A stretch of 64,000 nt of DNA from Kineosporia babensis (lineage in GTDB: Bacteria; Actinomycetota; Actinomycetes; Actinomycetales; Kineosporiaceae), in NCBI RefSeq assembly GCF_021129305.1, contig NZ_JAJOMB010000026.1, forward strand, positions 62,001 to 126,000, written 5' to 3'. The notes beneath the pieces are model-generated. The model did no database searches. It saw only the letters and a program-made list of their open reading frames with translations, and was not told the DNA's origin. Made by a program: the position numbers and the translations under genes. Shown one piece after another: positions 54,329 through 62,259 of the stretch (positions are counted from its first letter, which is position 1; the number at the start of each line of letters is the position of its first letter).

Positions 54329-55618
54329 TCAGGCGAAGAGCGGCATCGCGGCCAGCGCCTGGTAGCTGAACACGAACGCCACGGCCATCACGGCGGTGAG
54401 GCCGACGGCCAGGGTGATGTTGTTCGAGCCCTTGATCCGCCTCGCCACCATGCCGCCCAGCAGCGCGAGGCCGGCCAGACAGGTCAGCGTCCAGTACACG
54501 GGGCTGGTCTGCGAGAGCACCGTGAATCCGTAGAGCCCCTCGCCCACGCCGATACCGGCCAGCACCGCCGTGGCCAGAGCGAGTTGCAGCCCGTGCTCGC
54601 GCAGCCAGGTGGTGGCCACGCCGACGATCGGCCCGAGGATCAGGCCGACCACGCTGAGCAGGGTCGGGTCGTAGGGGGCGCCGCGCAGCAGCGACATCAC
54701 GGTGTAGCCGAGGGTCAGCAGGACGAAGCTGACCGCGCCGAGCATCGCGGCGAGCACCGGCCGGGCCCGGACCGCCCAGATCAGCAGCACGGTGATCGCG
54801 GTCCAGCCGCTGGAGGAGTTGGCGAACGAGTGGATCGCCTCGGGCAGGAACCCCTGAGCCCAGGCGGTCAGGCCACCGATCACGAAGGTGAGCAGGGCTA
54901 CGCCGGTGAGGGCGGCCTTGTCGGTGGACGGGTCGTCGACATTGATGACGGGGTGGCTGTCGTGCGCCCGGCTGAAGTCGCCCTCGGATGGCGAGCCGCC
55001 GGTGCTGTTGGTGTTGCGTGGGTCGGGCCGGGGGCCGAACGCGCGGTCGCGGAAGCCCTGGCCGTTGTTGAAGCTGTAGATGCGGTTGCCAGAGCTGTCC
55101 AGATTCGCGGTGCCGTCGCTGCTCCCGGCGCCCGACCAGCCCGCGTCGCCGCCCCCGTTGAACTCGTGGTCGCTGGTGAATCCACCGCCGTACTGCTGGG
55201 TGTCCGCAACGTAGCCCGGCCCGCCGCCCGAGTTGCCGGCCGGGCCGTAGCCGTGGCCACCGCCACCAACCTGGCTGCCTGGACCGCCCAGCCCGCTCGA
55301 ACCTGCCCAGCTGCCTGAACCAGCCTGGTTGCCTGAACCGGCTTGGCCGCTCGAACCGCCCCAGCCGCCCGAGCCCGAGTCACGGCCGCTACCACCGAGC
55401 CCACTCAGGCCACGGTCGATCAGGCCGCGCACCTTGCGGCCCTGCTCACCGAGACCGCGACCATCCAGACCGCGACTACTCAGGCCTCGGCGGGCCAGGC
55501 CACGCAGGCTGCGGCCACGATCGGCCAGGCCACGCAGGCTGAAGCCGTCCACCTTCGTGGTGCTGTTGCTGCCGCCGCCGTTGTCGCTGCGCGTGTCGTC
55601 GGTGTTGCTGTAGGGCAT
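54329..55618 (-). CDS. Membrane protein with RGL-repeat and Gly-rich N-terminus
   Basis: 429 aa. Residues about 20-70 contain repeated RGL units (SLRGLARRGLSSRGLDGRGL), basic and probably cytosolic; residues about 70-160 are Gly/Ser/Gln/Asn-rich low complexity. Then come about six membrane spans homologous to the frameshifted gene just downstream (DKAALTGVALLTFVIGGLTAWAQGFLPEAI; WAVRARPVLAAMLGA). Function unknown. ATG at 55618 is preferred, with an ATG at 55642 as alternative. Confidence 0.75.
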   Translation of the reverse strand: MPYSNTDDTRSDNGGGSNSTTKVDGFSLRGLADRGRSLRGLARRGLSSRGLDGRGLGEQGRKVRGLIDRGLSGLGGSGRDSGSGGWGGSSGQAGSGNQAGSGSWAGSSGLGGPGSQVGGGGHGYGPAGNSGGGPGYVADTQQYGGGFTSDHEFNGGGDAGWSGAGSSDGTANLDSSGNRIYSFNNGQGFRDRAFGPRPDPRNTNSTGGSPSEGDFSRAHDSHPVINVDDPSTDKAALTGVALLTFVIGGLTAWAQGFLPEAIHSFANSSSGWTAITVLLIWAVRARPVLAAMLGAVSFVLLTLGYTVMSLLRGAPYDPTLLSVVGLILGPIVGVATTWLREHGLQLALATAVLAGIGVGEGLYGFTVLSQTSPVYWTLTCLAGLALLGGMVARRIKGSNNITLAVGLTAVMAVAFVFSYQALAAMPLFA

Positions 55619-55764
55619 ACGGACATTTTCACCCGGGAACATGAGAACTCACGTCATGCTGAGGTGCCATTTTGCTCACCTTCACGTCGGGCTCGTCATC
55701 CTTTGGGCGGAGAAGTCCTGCTCCTAGACCTCGGTGGAGGTGCAAGGGCAGCTGGTCCAGATCG

Positions 55765-56376
55765 TCACTGCGCCGCCCTCTCCCGCCGCCGGTTCACGTA
55801 CCCCGTCACCTGCGAGGCCAGCAGTACCAGCACGATCGCGGCCAGCACCCCCTGCCACGGCTCCGGGAAAACGCTGCCGCCCACCGTGCCCAGCGCCACG
55901 TACACCGTCGACCACAACGCGCAGGCCGGGGCGTTGGCCACCAGGAACGTGCGCCAGTCCAATCCCAGGAAAGCCGCCGCCAGCAGCACCGGAATCCGCC
56001 CACCGGGGATCAGCCGCGAGACCAGCAGCGTCTGAACGCTGTTCTCATGCAGCTTTTCCTCGACCGCACCCAGGTGATCGTCGTCCCGCAGCCAGCGCAA
56101 CCGCTTGGCTAGCGCCCTTCCCCCGACCCGGCACAGTCCGTAGGTACCCAGATCGCCGGCATACGCCCCAGCCGCGCCCACCGCGAGCACCAGAACCACC
56201 ACCAGCGGATCGTGATGCCATGCGAATGCCGCTGCCCCACTGACGGCCGCTCCCGTCGGGACGACCGGAACAATCGCGCCCAGCGTCACCGTAACGAACA
56301 GGCCGATCAGCGCGGCCAGCCCGATCGTGGTGGGTACGTCGACGGTGCCGTCCGTCAGCGTGGTGGCTCCAGGCAC
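55765..56376 (-). CDS. DedA-family membrane protein
   Basis: 203 aa with about five spans. DedA signature region VVPTGAAVSGAAAF and VSRLIPGGRIPVLLAAAFLGL. DedA proteins are flippase-like and maintain membrane lipid and proton balance. Starts at 56376; divergent from the metallo-hydrolase gene. Confidence 0.86.
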   Translation of the reverse strand: MPGATTLTDGTVDVPTTIGLAALIGLFVTVTLGAIVPVVPTGAAVSGAAAFAWHHDPLVVVLVLAVGAAGAYAGDLGTYGLCRVGGRALAKRLRWLRDDDHLGAVEEKLHENSVQTLLVSRLIPGGRIPVLLAAAFLGLDWRTFLVANAPACALWSTVYVALGTVGGSVFPEPWQGVLAAIVLVLLASQVTGYVNRRRERAAQ

Positions 56377-56439
56377 CGTATTTCCTCCGTAATGTCAGCC
56401 GGTCGCGCGCAGGCGTTCCGGTGGGGCCATGCTGGCACG

Positions 56440-57228
56440 GTGTCGTCCGAACCATCGCCTCCGCCCCGCCCGCGGGTGACCTGGCTGGGGCACTCCACCG
56501 TCGTCCTGGACCTGGGTGGAACCCGCCTGATCACCGACCCCCTGCTGCGCCGCCACAACTGGCCTCTACGCCGAAGGGGTGAACGCCCCTCCGCCCCCGC
56601 GTGGTCCCGGCCCGACCTCGTCCTCCTGTCGCACCTCCACCACGACCATGCGGAACTGTCTTCCCTGAAGCTGTTGGCCGGCGTCCCCGTACTCACCGCT
56701 CCCGACAACGCCGCCTGGCTACGTCGCAAAGGCTTGTCCGGCATTGACGACGGCGGCAAGTGGTACGACATCCCTGGTACCGACGTCCGCGTACGCCTGG
56801 TCCGCGCCGACCACGGCCATCGCCCCATGCCGCACCGCCCGAACTCCGCCAACGGCCACCTCGTCCAGACCCCCGGCTTCACCGCCTACCTAGCCGGGGA
56901 TACCAGCCTGTACCCCGAACTGGCCGACCTGCCCAAGATCGCCGACGCCCCCATCGACCTCGCCGTCGTCCCTATCGGCGGCTGGGGCCCTCGCCTGTCC
57001 GGCGGCCACATGGACTCCGAGCAGGCAGCCCAAGCGGTCGCTCTGATCGGCGCCCGGGTCGCCGTCCCGGTTCATTGGGGGACGCTCCACGCACCTGTAG
57101 TGGGCCGGTTCCCCAGGGGATGGATGGACGTGGGCGGCCAGCTCTTCACCGAAGCGCTCGCCCGCCACGCCCCCGAGAGTCGTTCCCTGGTACTCGCTCC
57201 CGCGGGCGCGGCCGATCTGCCGATCTAA
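56440..57228 (+). CDS. Metallo-beta-lactamase-fold hydrolase
   Basis: 262 aa from the GTG at 56440. Metal ligands in LLSHLHHDHAE (HxHxDH), a later His in RADHGHRPMP and Asp in YLAGDTSLYPEL fit the UlaG/N-acyl phosphatidylethanolamine PLD-like branch. VPVHWGTLH supplies the last His. Substrate unknown, possibly a lipid or nucleotide. Overlaps the convergent nucleoside hydrolase by four bases. Confidence 0.84.
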   Translation: MSSEPSPPPRPRVTWLGHSTVVLDLGGTRLITDPLLRRHNWPLRRRGERPSAPAWSRPDLVLLSHLHHDHAELSSLKLLAGVPVLTAPDNAAWLRRKGLSGIDDGGKWYDIPGTDVRVRLVRADHGHRPMPHRPNSANGHLVQTPGFTAYLAGDTSLYPELADLPKIADAPIDLAVVPIGGWGPRLSGGHMDSEQAAQAVALIGARVAVPVHWGTLHAPVVGRFPRGWMDVGGQLFTEALARHAPESRSLVLAPAGAADLPI

Positions 57229-58196
57229 ATCTTCGACCCGGCGACGGTGAATTCCCGCGGCGGCTGGGTGGTCTGGCCCAGCATGTCCAGCAGGAAGTCG
57301 CGGAAGCCGTCGGCGTCGATCTCCTCGATCACCGTGGCGTTGGCGGCCAGGCCGTGCACACCCCAGGACATCGCGGCGTAGCCCCGGGTGAGTTCGGAGC
57401 CGGTCTCGATGTCCACGTTGTACTGGGCGGACTTGGTGACCAGCTCCGGGCGCAGCAGCACGGCGACGGAGAGCGAGTCGGGGTGGGTGGTGCCGGGGAT
57501 GCCCACGCTCTCGTCGAAGGCCAGGGTGGCGGAGCAGACGCTGGTGAAGAAGTGGGCCAGCGGGGTCTCGATCTGCGCGATCCGGTCGAGGACGTCGCGG
57601 CCGAACACCGCCTGCTTGAGGGTGAGCGGGGCCCAGGGCACGACGGTGACGTTGAAGCCGGCGTCGAAGACGATCTTGGCGGCCTCAGGGTCGACGTAGA
57701 AGTTGAACTCGGCGGCGGCGGTGATGTTGCCCCGGGCGTTGTTCGATCCGCCCATCACCACGAGATGCTTGACCTGCGAGGCGAATTCGGGACGCTTGCG
57801 GACAGCCAGGGCGATGTTGGTGAGGGGTCCGATGGCGACCACGTTGAGTTCGCCCGCGGCCTCGTCGGCCATCCGCAGCAGGGCGTCGACGGCGTGCTCA
57901 GCCTCGGGCTCGAAGCCCGAGAAGTCCATGTCCAGACCGCCGGCGCCGTCACCGTGCACGTTCTCGGCGGACTCCCAGGGCCGGACCAGCGGCAGCCGGC
58001 TGCCCAGGTACATCGGGACCTGCTTGGCCGCGACGTTGAAGGTCATGAACGCGTTCTTGACCTGACGGTCGAAGCCGACGTTGCCGGCCACCATGGTGAT
58101 GCCCCGCAGATCGGCCTCGGGAGTGAGCAGACCGGCCAGGATCGCCACGCAGTCGTCCTGCGCGGTGTCGGTGTCGATCACCAGGGGGATGGGCAC
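57225..58196 (-). CDS. Inosine-uridine preferring nucleoside hydrolase
   Basis: 323 aa from the GTG at 58196 (GAAAGGA upstream). The calcium-binding DTDTAQDDCVAILAG motif, VVGPLTNIAL-like VVAIGPLTNIALA, and a C-terminal VDIETGSELTRGYA identify the family, which splits nucleosides to base and ribose. A longer frame to 58211 is possible. Confidence 0.9.
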   Translation of the reverse strand: MPIPLVIDTDTAQDDCVAILAGLLTPEADLRGITMVAGNVGFDRQVKNAFMTFNVAAKQVPMYLGSRLPLVRPWESAENVHGDGAGGLDMDFSGFEPEAEHAVDALLRMADEAAGELNVVAIGPLTNIALAVRKRPEFASQVKHLVVMGGSNNARGNITAAAEFNFYVDPEAAKIVFDAGFNVTVVPWAPLTLKQAVFGRDVLDRIAQIETPLAHFFTSVCSATLAFDESVGIPGTTHPDSLSVAVLLRPELVTKSAQYNVDIETGSELTRGYAAMSWGVHGLAANATVIEEIDADGFRDFLLDMLGQTTQPPREFTVAGSKI

Positions 58197-58313
58197 GGTG
58201 GTTCCTTTCACGGTTCGGGCTTTGCGGGAGCAAATCTAGTCCGGTCCCTCGGGCGTCTGCGGAACTGGCCTCTGCCCGCATTCGCAACGGTGGTCTCGGA
58301 TACCTTCGCCTGT

Positions 58314-60506
58314 GTGCCGAGAGGGTTGAGCGTTTCCAGCCGCGACCTGCGCGACGCCCTGATCGGCCTGGTCCCGAACGCGGCGGCGCTGCTGGTCGCG
58401 TCCTGGATCCTGGCGGGGCTGGAGATCGACCACTGGTGGTGGGCCTTCGCCGTGGCCGCGGTCACCACGGCCTTCGATGCGATGGTGCGGCCCGCGCTGC
58501 GCCTGATCGCCGGGTTGGCCGGGGCGATCACCGCGCTGGTGCTGGGGCTCAGCGCGCAGGTCGGGCTGATCATGGGGGCGCTGCTGCTGGTGCCCGGGGT
58601 GTACGTCAGCGGGGTGGAGGCGGCGGCCCAGGCCTTGTTGCTGGTGGCGCTGCTGGCCGCGGTCACCCGCTGGGTGGTCGGGGTCAACGACAGTTCGTAC
58701 ATCGTGGCCGACCTGATCCGGCGCGGCGAGTCGCGCCGCCGTCGGGGCCGCGAGCGTGGCCGGCCGTCCGACGAACTGCCCTGCGGGGTGGTCATCGTGC
58801 AGATCGACGGCCTGCCCTACCCCCTGCTGCAGAACGGCATCGTCTCGGGGGTGCTGCCCACCTTGTCGCGGTGGGTGCGTTCGGGCAGCCACGAGATGAC
58901 GCCGTGGTGGGCTCAGGTGCCTTCGACCACCCCGGCCAGCCAGGCGGGGATCCTGCACGGCAGCAACGAGGGCATCCCGGCCTTCCGCTGGTACGAGAAG
59001 GACACCGGCAAGCTGGTCGTGGCCAACCGCCCGGGCGATGCCGCCCTGATCGAGGCCAGGATCAGCAACGGACGAGGGTTGCTGGCAGACGGGGGCGTCA
59101 GCGTCTCGAACATGTTCAGCGGGGATGCCCCGACCGCGCTGATGGTGATGAGCCGGGCCGCCCGCCGGGGAGACCTGGGACCGGGTAGCTCCTACATCCG
59201 CTTCTTCTTCAGCCCGTTCGTCACCGCCCGCACCCTGGTGCTCACCGTCGCCGAGATCGTGAAAGAGCTTTACCAGGGCCGGCAGCAGCGGGTGCGCGGC
59301 ATCGAGCCGCGGATCCGCCGCCGCGGTTCGTACGTGGCCCTGCGCGGGCTGACCAACGTGGTGCTGCGGGACCTGAACGTGGCCCTGGTCGCCGAGCACA
59401 TGATCGCCGGGGCCCCGGTCATCTACGTCGACTTCGTCGACTACGACGAGATCGCGCACCACGCCGGGGTCACCCGCCCGGAGTCGATGGACGCGCTCGC
59501 CGGGATCGACCGGGTGCTGTACACGCTGCAGCGGGTGGCCGACGCGGCGCCCCGGCACTACGAGTTCGTCGTGCTGTCCGACCACGGCCAGGCTCAAGGG
59601 GCCACGTTCCGGCAACTGACCGGCCGCACGCTCGAAGCCGCGGTCCGCGAGCACACCGGGGCTTCGTCCACGGTGGCCGAGACCGGTGACGTGGAGGGCT
59701 GGGGGCCGTTCAACGCGCTCCTGACCGATGTGCTGAGCACCGCCCGCCCGAGCACACGCCGGGCCCTGCGCCGGATGGATCGGGCCGACAAGGCCGGGGT
59801 GATCGTGGGCCCGCAGCGGACCGGTCCAGCCCGATCGGGGGTGGAGGAACCGGCCACTGAGAACCCGAAACCTGTGCGCCCGGGTGCAGGTTCGGGGCCG
59901 GCGGGACGGGGTACGGAGGATCTGGCCGGGCGCCCTGAGCTCGTGGTCGTCGGCTCGGGCAACCTCGGTCTGATCTGGTTCCCACGTCTGCCCGGCCGTC
60001 TCACCGTGGAAACGCTCACCGAGAAACATCCGGGCCTGATCCCCGGTCTGCTGATCGAACCGGGCATCGGCTTCGTGGTGGTCGACAGCGCCCGGGGCCC
60101 GCTGGTGATGGGCCCCTCCGGCATCCGGGTCCTGCTCGACGACGTCGTCGAGGGCCAGGACCCACTGTCCGCCTTCGGCCCGCGAGCCGCCGCCGACCTG
60201 ACCCGGGCGGCCTCGATGAAGAACGCCCCGGACCTCTACGTGCACTCCACGCTGCACCCCCGAACCGGCGAGGTGCACGCGTTCGAGGAACTGGTCGGCT
60301 CGCACGGCGGGCTGGGTGGCTGGCAGAACCAGGCCGTGCTGGTGCATCCGGTCGACTGGAAGCTCGACGACGACCTGATCGACCGCAGCGTGCAGGACGA
60401 GGAACTGCTCTACGGCGCGGGCAGCGTGCACCAGCAACTCCTGCGCTGGCTCGAACGCTGCGGGGCCCGCAAGCTCTCCGAAGACGAGGAACCCGAACAT
60501 GTCTGA
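58314..60506 (+). CDS. Holin-like membrane domain fused to alkaline-phosphatase-superfamily enzyme
   Basis: 730 aa. The first 110 residues form four hydrophobic spans like the phage_holin_4_2 family (LVPNAAALLVASWILAGLEI onward). After a basic linker (RRGESRRRRGRERGR) follows a phosphodiesterase/alkaline phosphatase fold: metal Asp in IVQIDGLPYPLL, nucleophile Thr in STTPASQAGILHG, VDFVDYDEIAHHAG, VVLSDHGQAQG and a last His in VGSHGGLGGW. Substrate unknown, perhaps a lipid or teichoic-type phosphodiester. GTG at 58314 has no clear ribosome site. It overlaps the next gene by eight bases. Confidence 0.83.
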   Translation: MPRGLSVSSRDLRDALIGLVPNAAALLVASWILAGLEIDHWWWAFAVAAVTTAFDAMVRPALRLIAGLAGAITALVLGLSAQVGLIMGALLLVPGVYVSGVEAAAQALLLVALLAAVTRWVVGVNDSSYIVADLIRRGESRRRRGRERGRPSDELPCGVVIVQIDGLPYPLLQNGIVSGVLPTLSRWVRSGSHEMTPWWAQVPSTTPASQAGILHGSNEGIPAFRWYEKDTGKLVVANRPGDAALIEARISNGRGLLADGGVSVSNMFSGDAPTALMVMSRAARRGDLGPGSSYIRFFFSPFVTARTLVLTVAEIVKELYQGRQQRVRGIEPRIRRRGSYVALRGLTNVVLRDLNVALVAEHMIAGAPVIYVDFVDYDEIAHHAGVTRPESMDALAGIDRVLYTLQRVADAAPRHYEFVVLSDHGQAQGATFRQLTGRTLEAAVREHTGASSTVAETGDVEGWGPFNALLTDVLSTARPSTRRALRRMDRADKAGVIVGPQRTGPARSGVEEPATENPKPVRPGAGSGPAGRGTEDLAGRPELVVVGSGNLGLIWFPRLPGRLTVETLTEKHPGLIPGLLIEPGIGFVVVDSARGPLVMGPSGIRVLLDDVVEGQDPLSAFGPRAAADLTRAASMKNAPDLYVHSTLHPRTGEVHAFEELVGSHGGLGGWQNQAVLVHPVDWKLDDDLIDRSVQDEELLYGAGSVHQQLLRWLERCGARKLSEDEEPEHV

Positions 60507-60885
60507 GGCCCTGGAGCGGATCTACCGCGCCTACGTCGCCGCCCTGAACGAGCGCCGCCTGGACGACCTCGGCCAGTTCGTGCACGACCAACTCACCTAC
60601 AACGACCAGGCCTGGACCCTGGCCCAGTACCACGAACGCCTGGCCGACGACCTGCGCCGGATCCCAGATCTGCACTACGACATCCATAACCTGCTCACCG
60701 GCCCGGACCAGGTCGCCGCCCGGCTCTGGTTCGACTGCTCCCCGCAGGGCGAGTTCCTCGGCATCGCCGTGAACGGCCGGCGGGTGGCCTTCGCCGAGCA
60801 CGTGTTCTACCGCTTCCGGGGCGGCCGGATCGCCGAGGTGCACTCCTTGATCGACACGCAGGGCATCCGGAACCAGCTGGCCTGA
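60499..60885 (+). CDS. SnoaL-like (NTF2-fold) protein
   Basis: 128 aa. Opens MSEALERIYRAYVAALNERR and has the NTF2-like ester cyclase/SnoaL pattern (HDQLTYNDQAWTLAQYHERLADDLRRIPDLHYDI; FRGGRIAEVHSLIDTQGIRNQ). It could bind a small hydrophobic molecule; activity not assignable. Start overlaps the upstream phosphatase by eight bases, so the pair may act together. Confidence 0.83.
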   Translation: MSEALERIYRAYVAALNERRLDDLGQFVHDQLTYNDQAWTLAQYHERLADDLRRIPDLHYDIHNLLTGPDQVAARLWFDCSPQGEFLGIAVNGRRVAFAEHVFYRFRGGRIAEVHSLIDTQGIRNQLA

Positions 60886-60898
60886 CCCGGCCGGCCGT

Positions 60899-61678
60899 TC
60901 AGCGTTCCCAGACGTAGGCCGTGGCGGACGAGACCTTCAGCAGGCCGGACCGCTCCAGGATGGGACGGGAGTGCTCGGTCGAGTCGCTGTGAATCAGTGT
61001 CCGGCCGAGCTCCAACGCAGCGCGGGCCCGGGCCCGGGTCAGCGCCCGGTAGATACCCCGCCCCCGCCACTCCTTCAGCACCGAACCGCCCCAAAATCCG
61101 GCGAAGTCGCTGTCCGGAACCGGTTCCAGCCGTCCCGCACCGACCATCCGACCTTCCGCCTCGGCCACCCAGAGCTGCATGCCGTCGTTCAACGCCAGCC
61201 GTCGCAACAACGCGTCGGCCATTTCGTCCGACGGCTCGTCACCAAAAGCCTCGTCCGACATCGCACTCATGGCCCGGACGTCGTCTTCGGTCACAACTCG
61301 CCGCACACTCACCCCGGGCGTCGGTTCACCCACGGCCAAGGCAGCCGCCTCGCCGACCATGATGGATTCCGCCGCCCCGGCCACGAACCCGTTCTGGATC
61401 AGCGCTTCGGCCAGCCCCGGAGCATGGTCATGAGCGCGGGCTTTCCACCGCACGCTCCGGATCCGGGGATCGGACCGGTAGTGCTCGAGCGCCTGCGCAA
61501 TCAGGACATCGATCTGACCGGCGCCGGTCAGATCGCGATAGGTGACGAAGCCCCGCCCGCCCGCAAAAGTGACCAACCGCAGGGGCCCCAACCGGACCAC
61601 GTCGATCTGGCTCGGTGTCTCCGCCTCGGTGCGCAACTGCTCGTCGTAAAGCCTGCGGAACCGCTCAACATCGCTCAT
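60899..61678 (-). CDS. GNAT-family acetyltransferase
   Basis: 259 aa with the acetyl-CoA motif EWRGRGIYRALTRARARAAL near residue 215 and a C-terminal STEHSRPILERSGLLKVSS typical of GNAT enzymes. The N-terminal half is a divergent GNAT copy. Substrate unknown. Convergent with the SnoaL-like gene. Confidence 0.82.
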   Translation of the reverse strand: MSDVERFRRLYDEQLRTEAETPSQIDVVRLGPLRLVTFAGGRGFVTYRDLTGAGQIDVLIAQALEHYRSDPRIRSVRWKARAHDHAPGLAEALIQNGFVAGAAESIMVGEAAALAVGEPTPGVSVRRVVTEDDVRAMSAMSDEAFGDEPSDEMADALLRRLALNDGMQLWVAEAEGRMVGAGRLEPVPDSDFAGFWGGSVLKEWRGRGIYRALTRARARAALELGRTLIHSDSTEHSRPILERSGLLKVSSATAYVWER

Positions 61679-61728
61679 CGCGGTTCAGGCTGGACCAGGT
61701 CTCTTCTCCGGGCAAGCAGTTTTCCGGC

Positions 61729-62232
61729 TCAGCCTCCCGGGCAGTCGTTGTCGCCGCCGGAACGGCAGGTCGCGGCCGGCATCGGCGGCTCTGCCGGCGT
61801 CGGCACCGGCAGCGGGGTCAGGTCCTCAGGACAATGAATGCGCTCGGACAGGCCGCGATAGTTGTTGAACACCAGGCGATAGCACACATCCGAAGCATCC
61901 CGGTGGGTCTCCCAGCTGAAGCCGGTGCCGTACCCGTCCCAGGCGTCCTGGTGGAAGTGAAGCACCAGTTCGGCCATCTCGTCCTGCGGGGTGCGCTGCT
62001 GGAGATCCTTGGCCTGCAACACCCGCACACCGCTGTCGTGCTGGTAAGTCTCAAGCAGGGCGCTGTGCAGCCCGGCCGCCGACCTCTGGCGGGGGTAACT
62101 GATTGCGTCCGCCACCCGCTGAACCCGCTCATCGCCGGCGCGGCTTCCCTCCGGCTGCTGCAGCCACCACCAGCCGGTCGACGCCGCTCCGCCGACCAAT
62201 ACCAAGGCCAACACCCGTCTCCACTTCCGCAC
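61729..62232 (-). CDS. Membrane-anchored hypothetical protein
   Basis: 167 aa. A single N-terminal hydrophobic segment (VLALVLVGGAASTGWWWL) without a cleavage motif suggests a membrane anchor; the remaining part is outside, with cysteines at DVCYRL, RIHCPED, ATCRSG and NDCPGG that could pair, and a Pro-rich end. No family recognised. Lies 27 bases after the Rel-like gene on the same strand. Confidence 0.62.
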   Translation of the reverse strand: MRKWRRVLALVLVGGAASTGWWWLQQPEGSRAGDERVQRVADAISYPRQRSAAGLHSALLETYQHDSGVRVLQAKDLQQRTPQDEMAELVLHFHQDAWDGYGTGFSWETHRDASDVCYRLVFNNYRGLSERIHCPEDLTPLPVPTPAEPPMPAATCRSGGDNDCPGG

Positions 62233-62259
62233 CGACCCTCCCTGGTCCAGTCCGGAGCC

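Noticed and set aside
56760-58313. Extending the holin-phosphatase protein upstream to 56760
   Set aside because: The extra part runs out of frame through the metallo-hydrolase and antisense to the nucleoside hydrolase; the homologous part begins near 58314.
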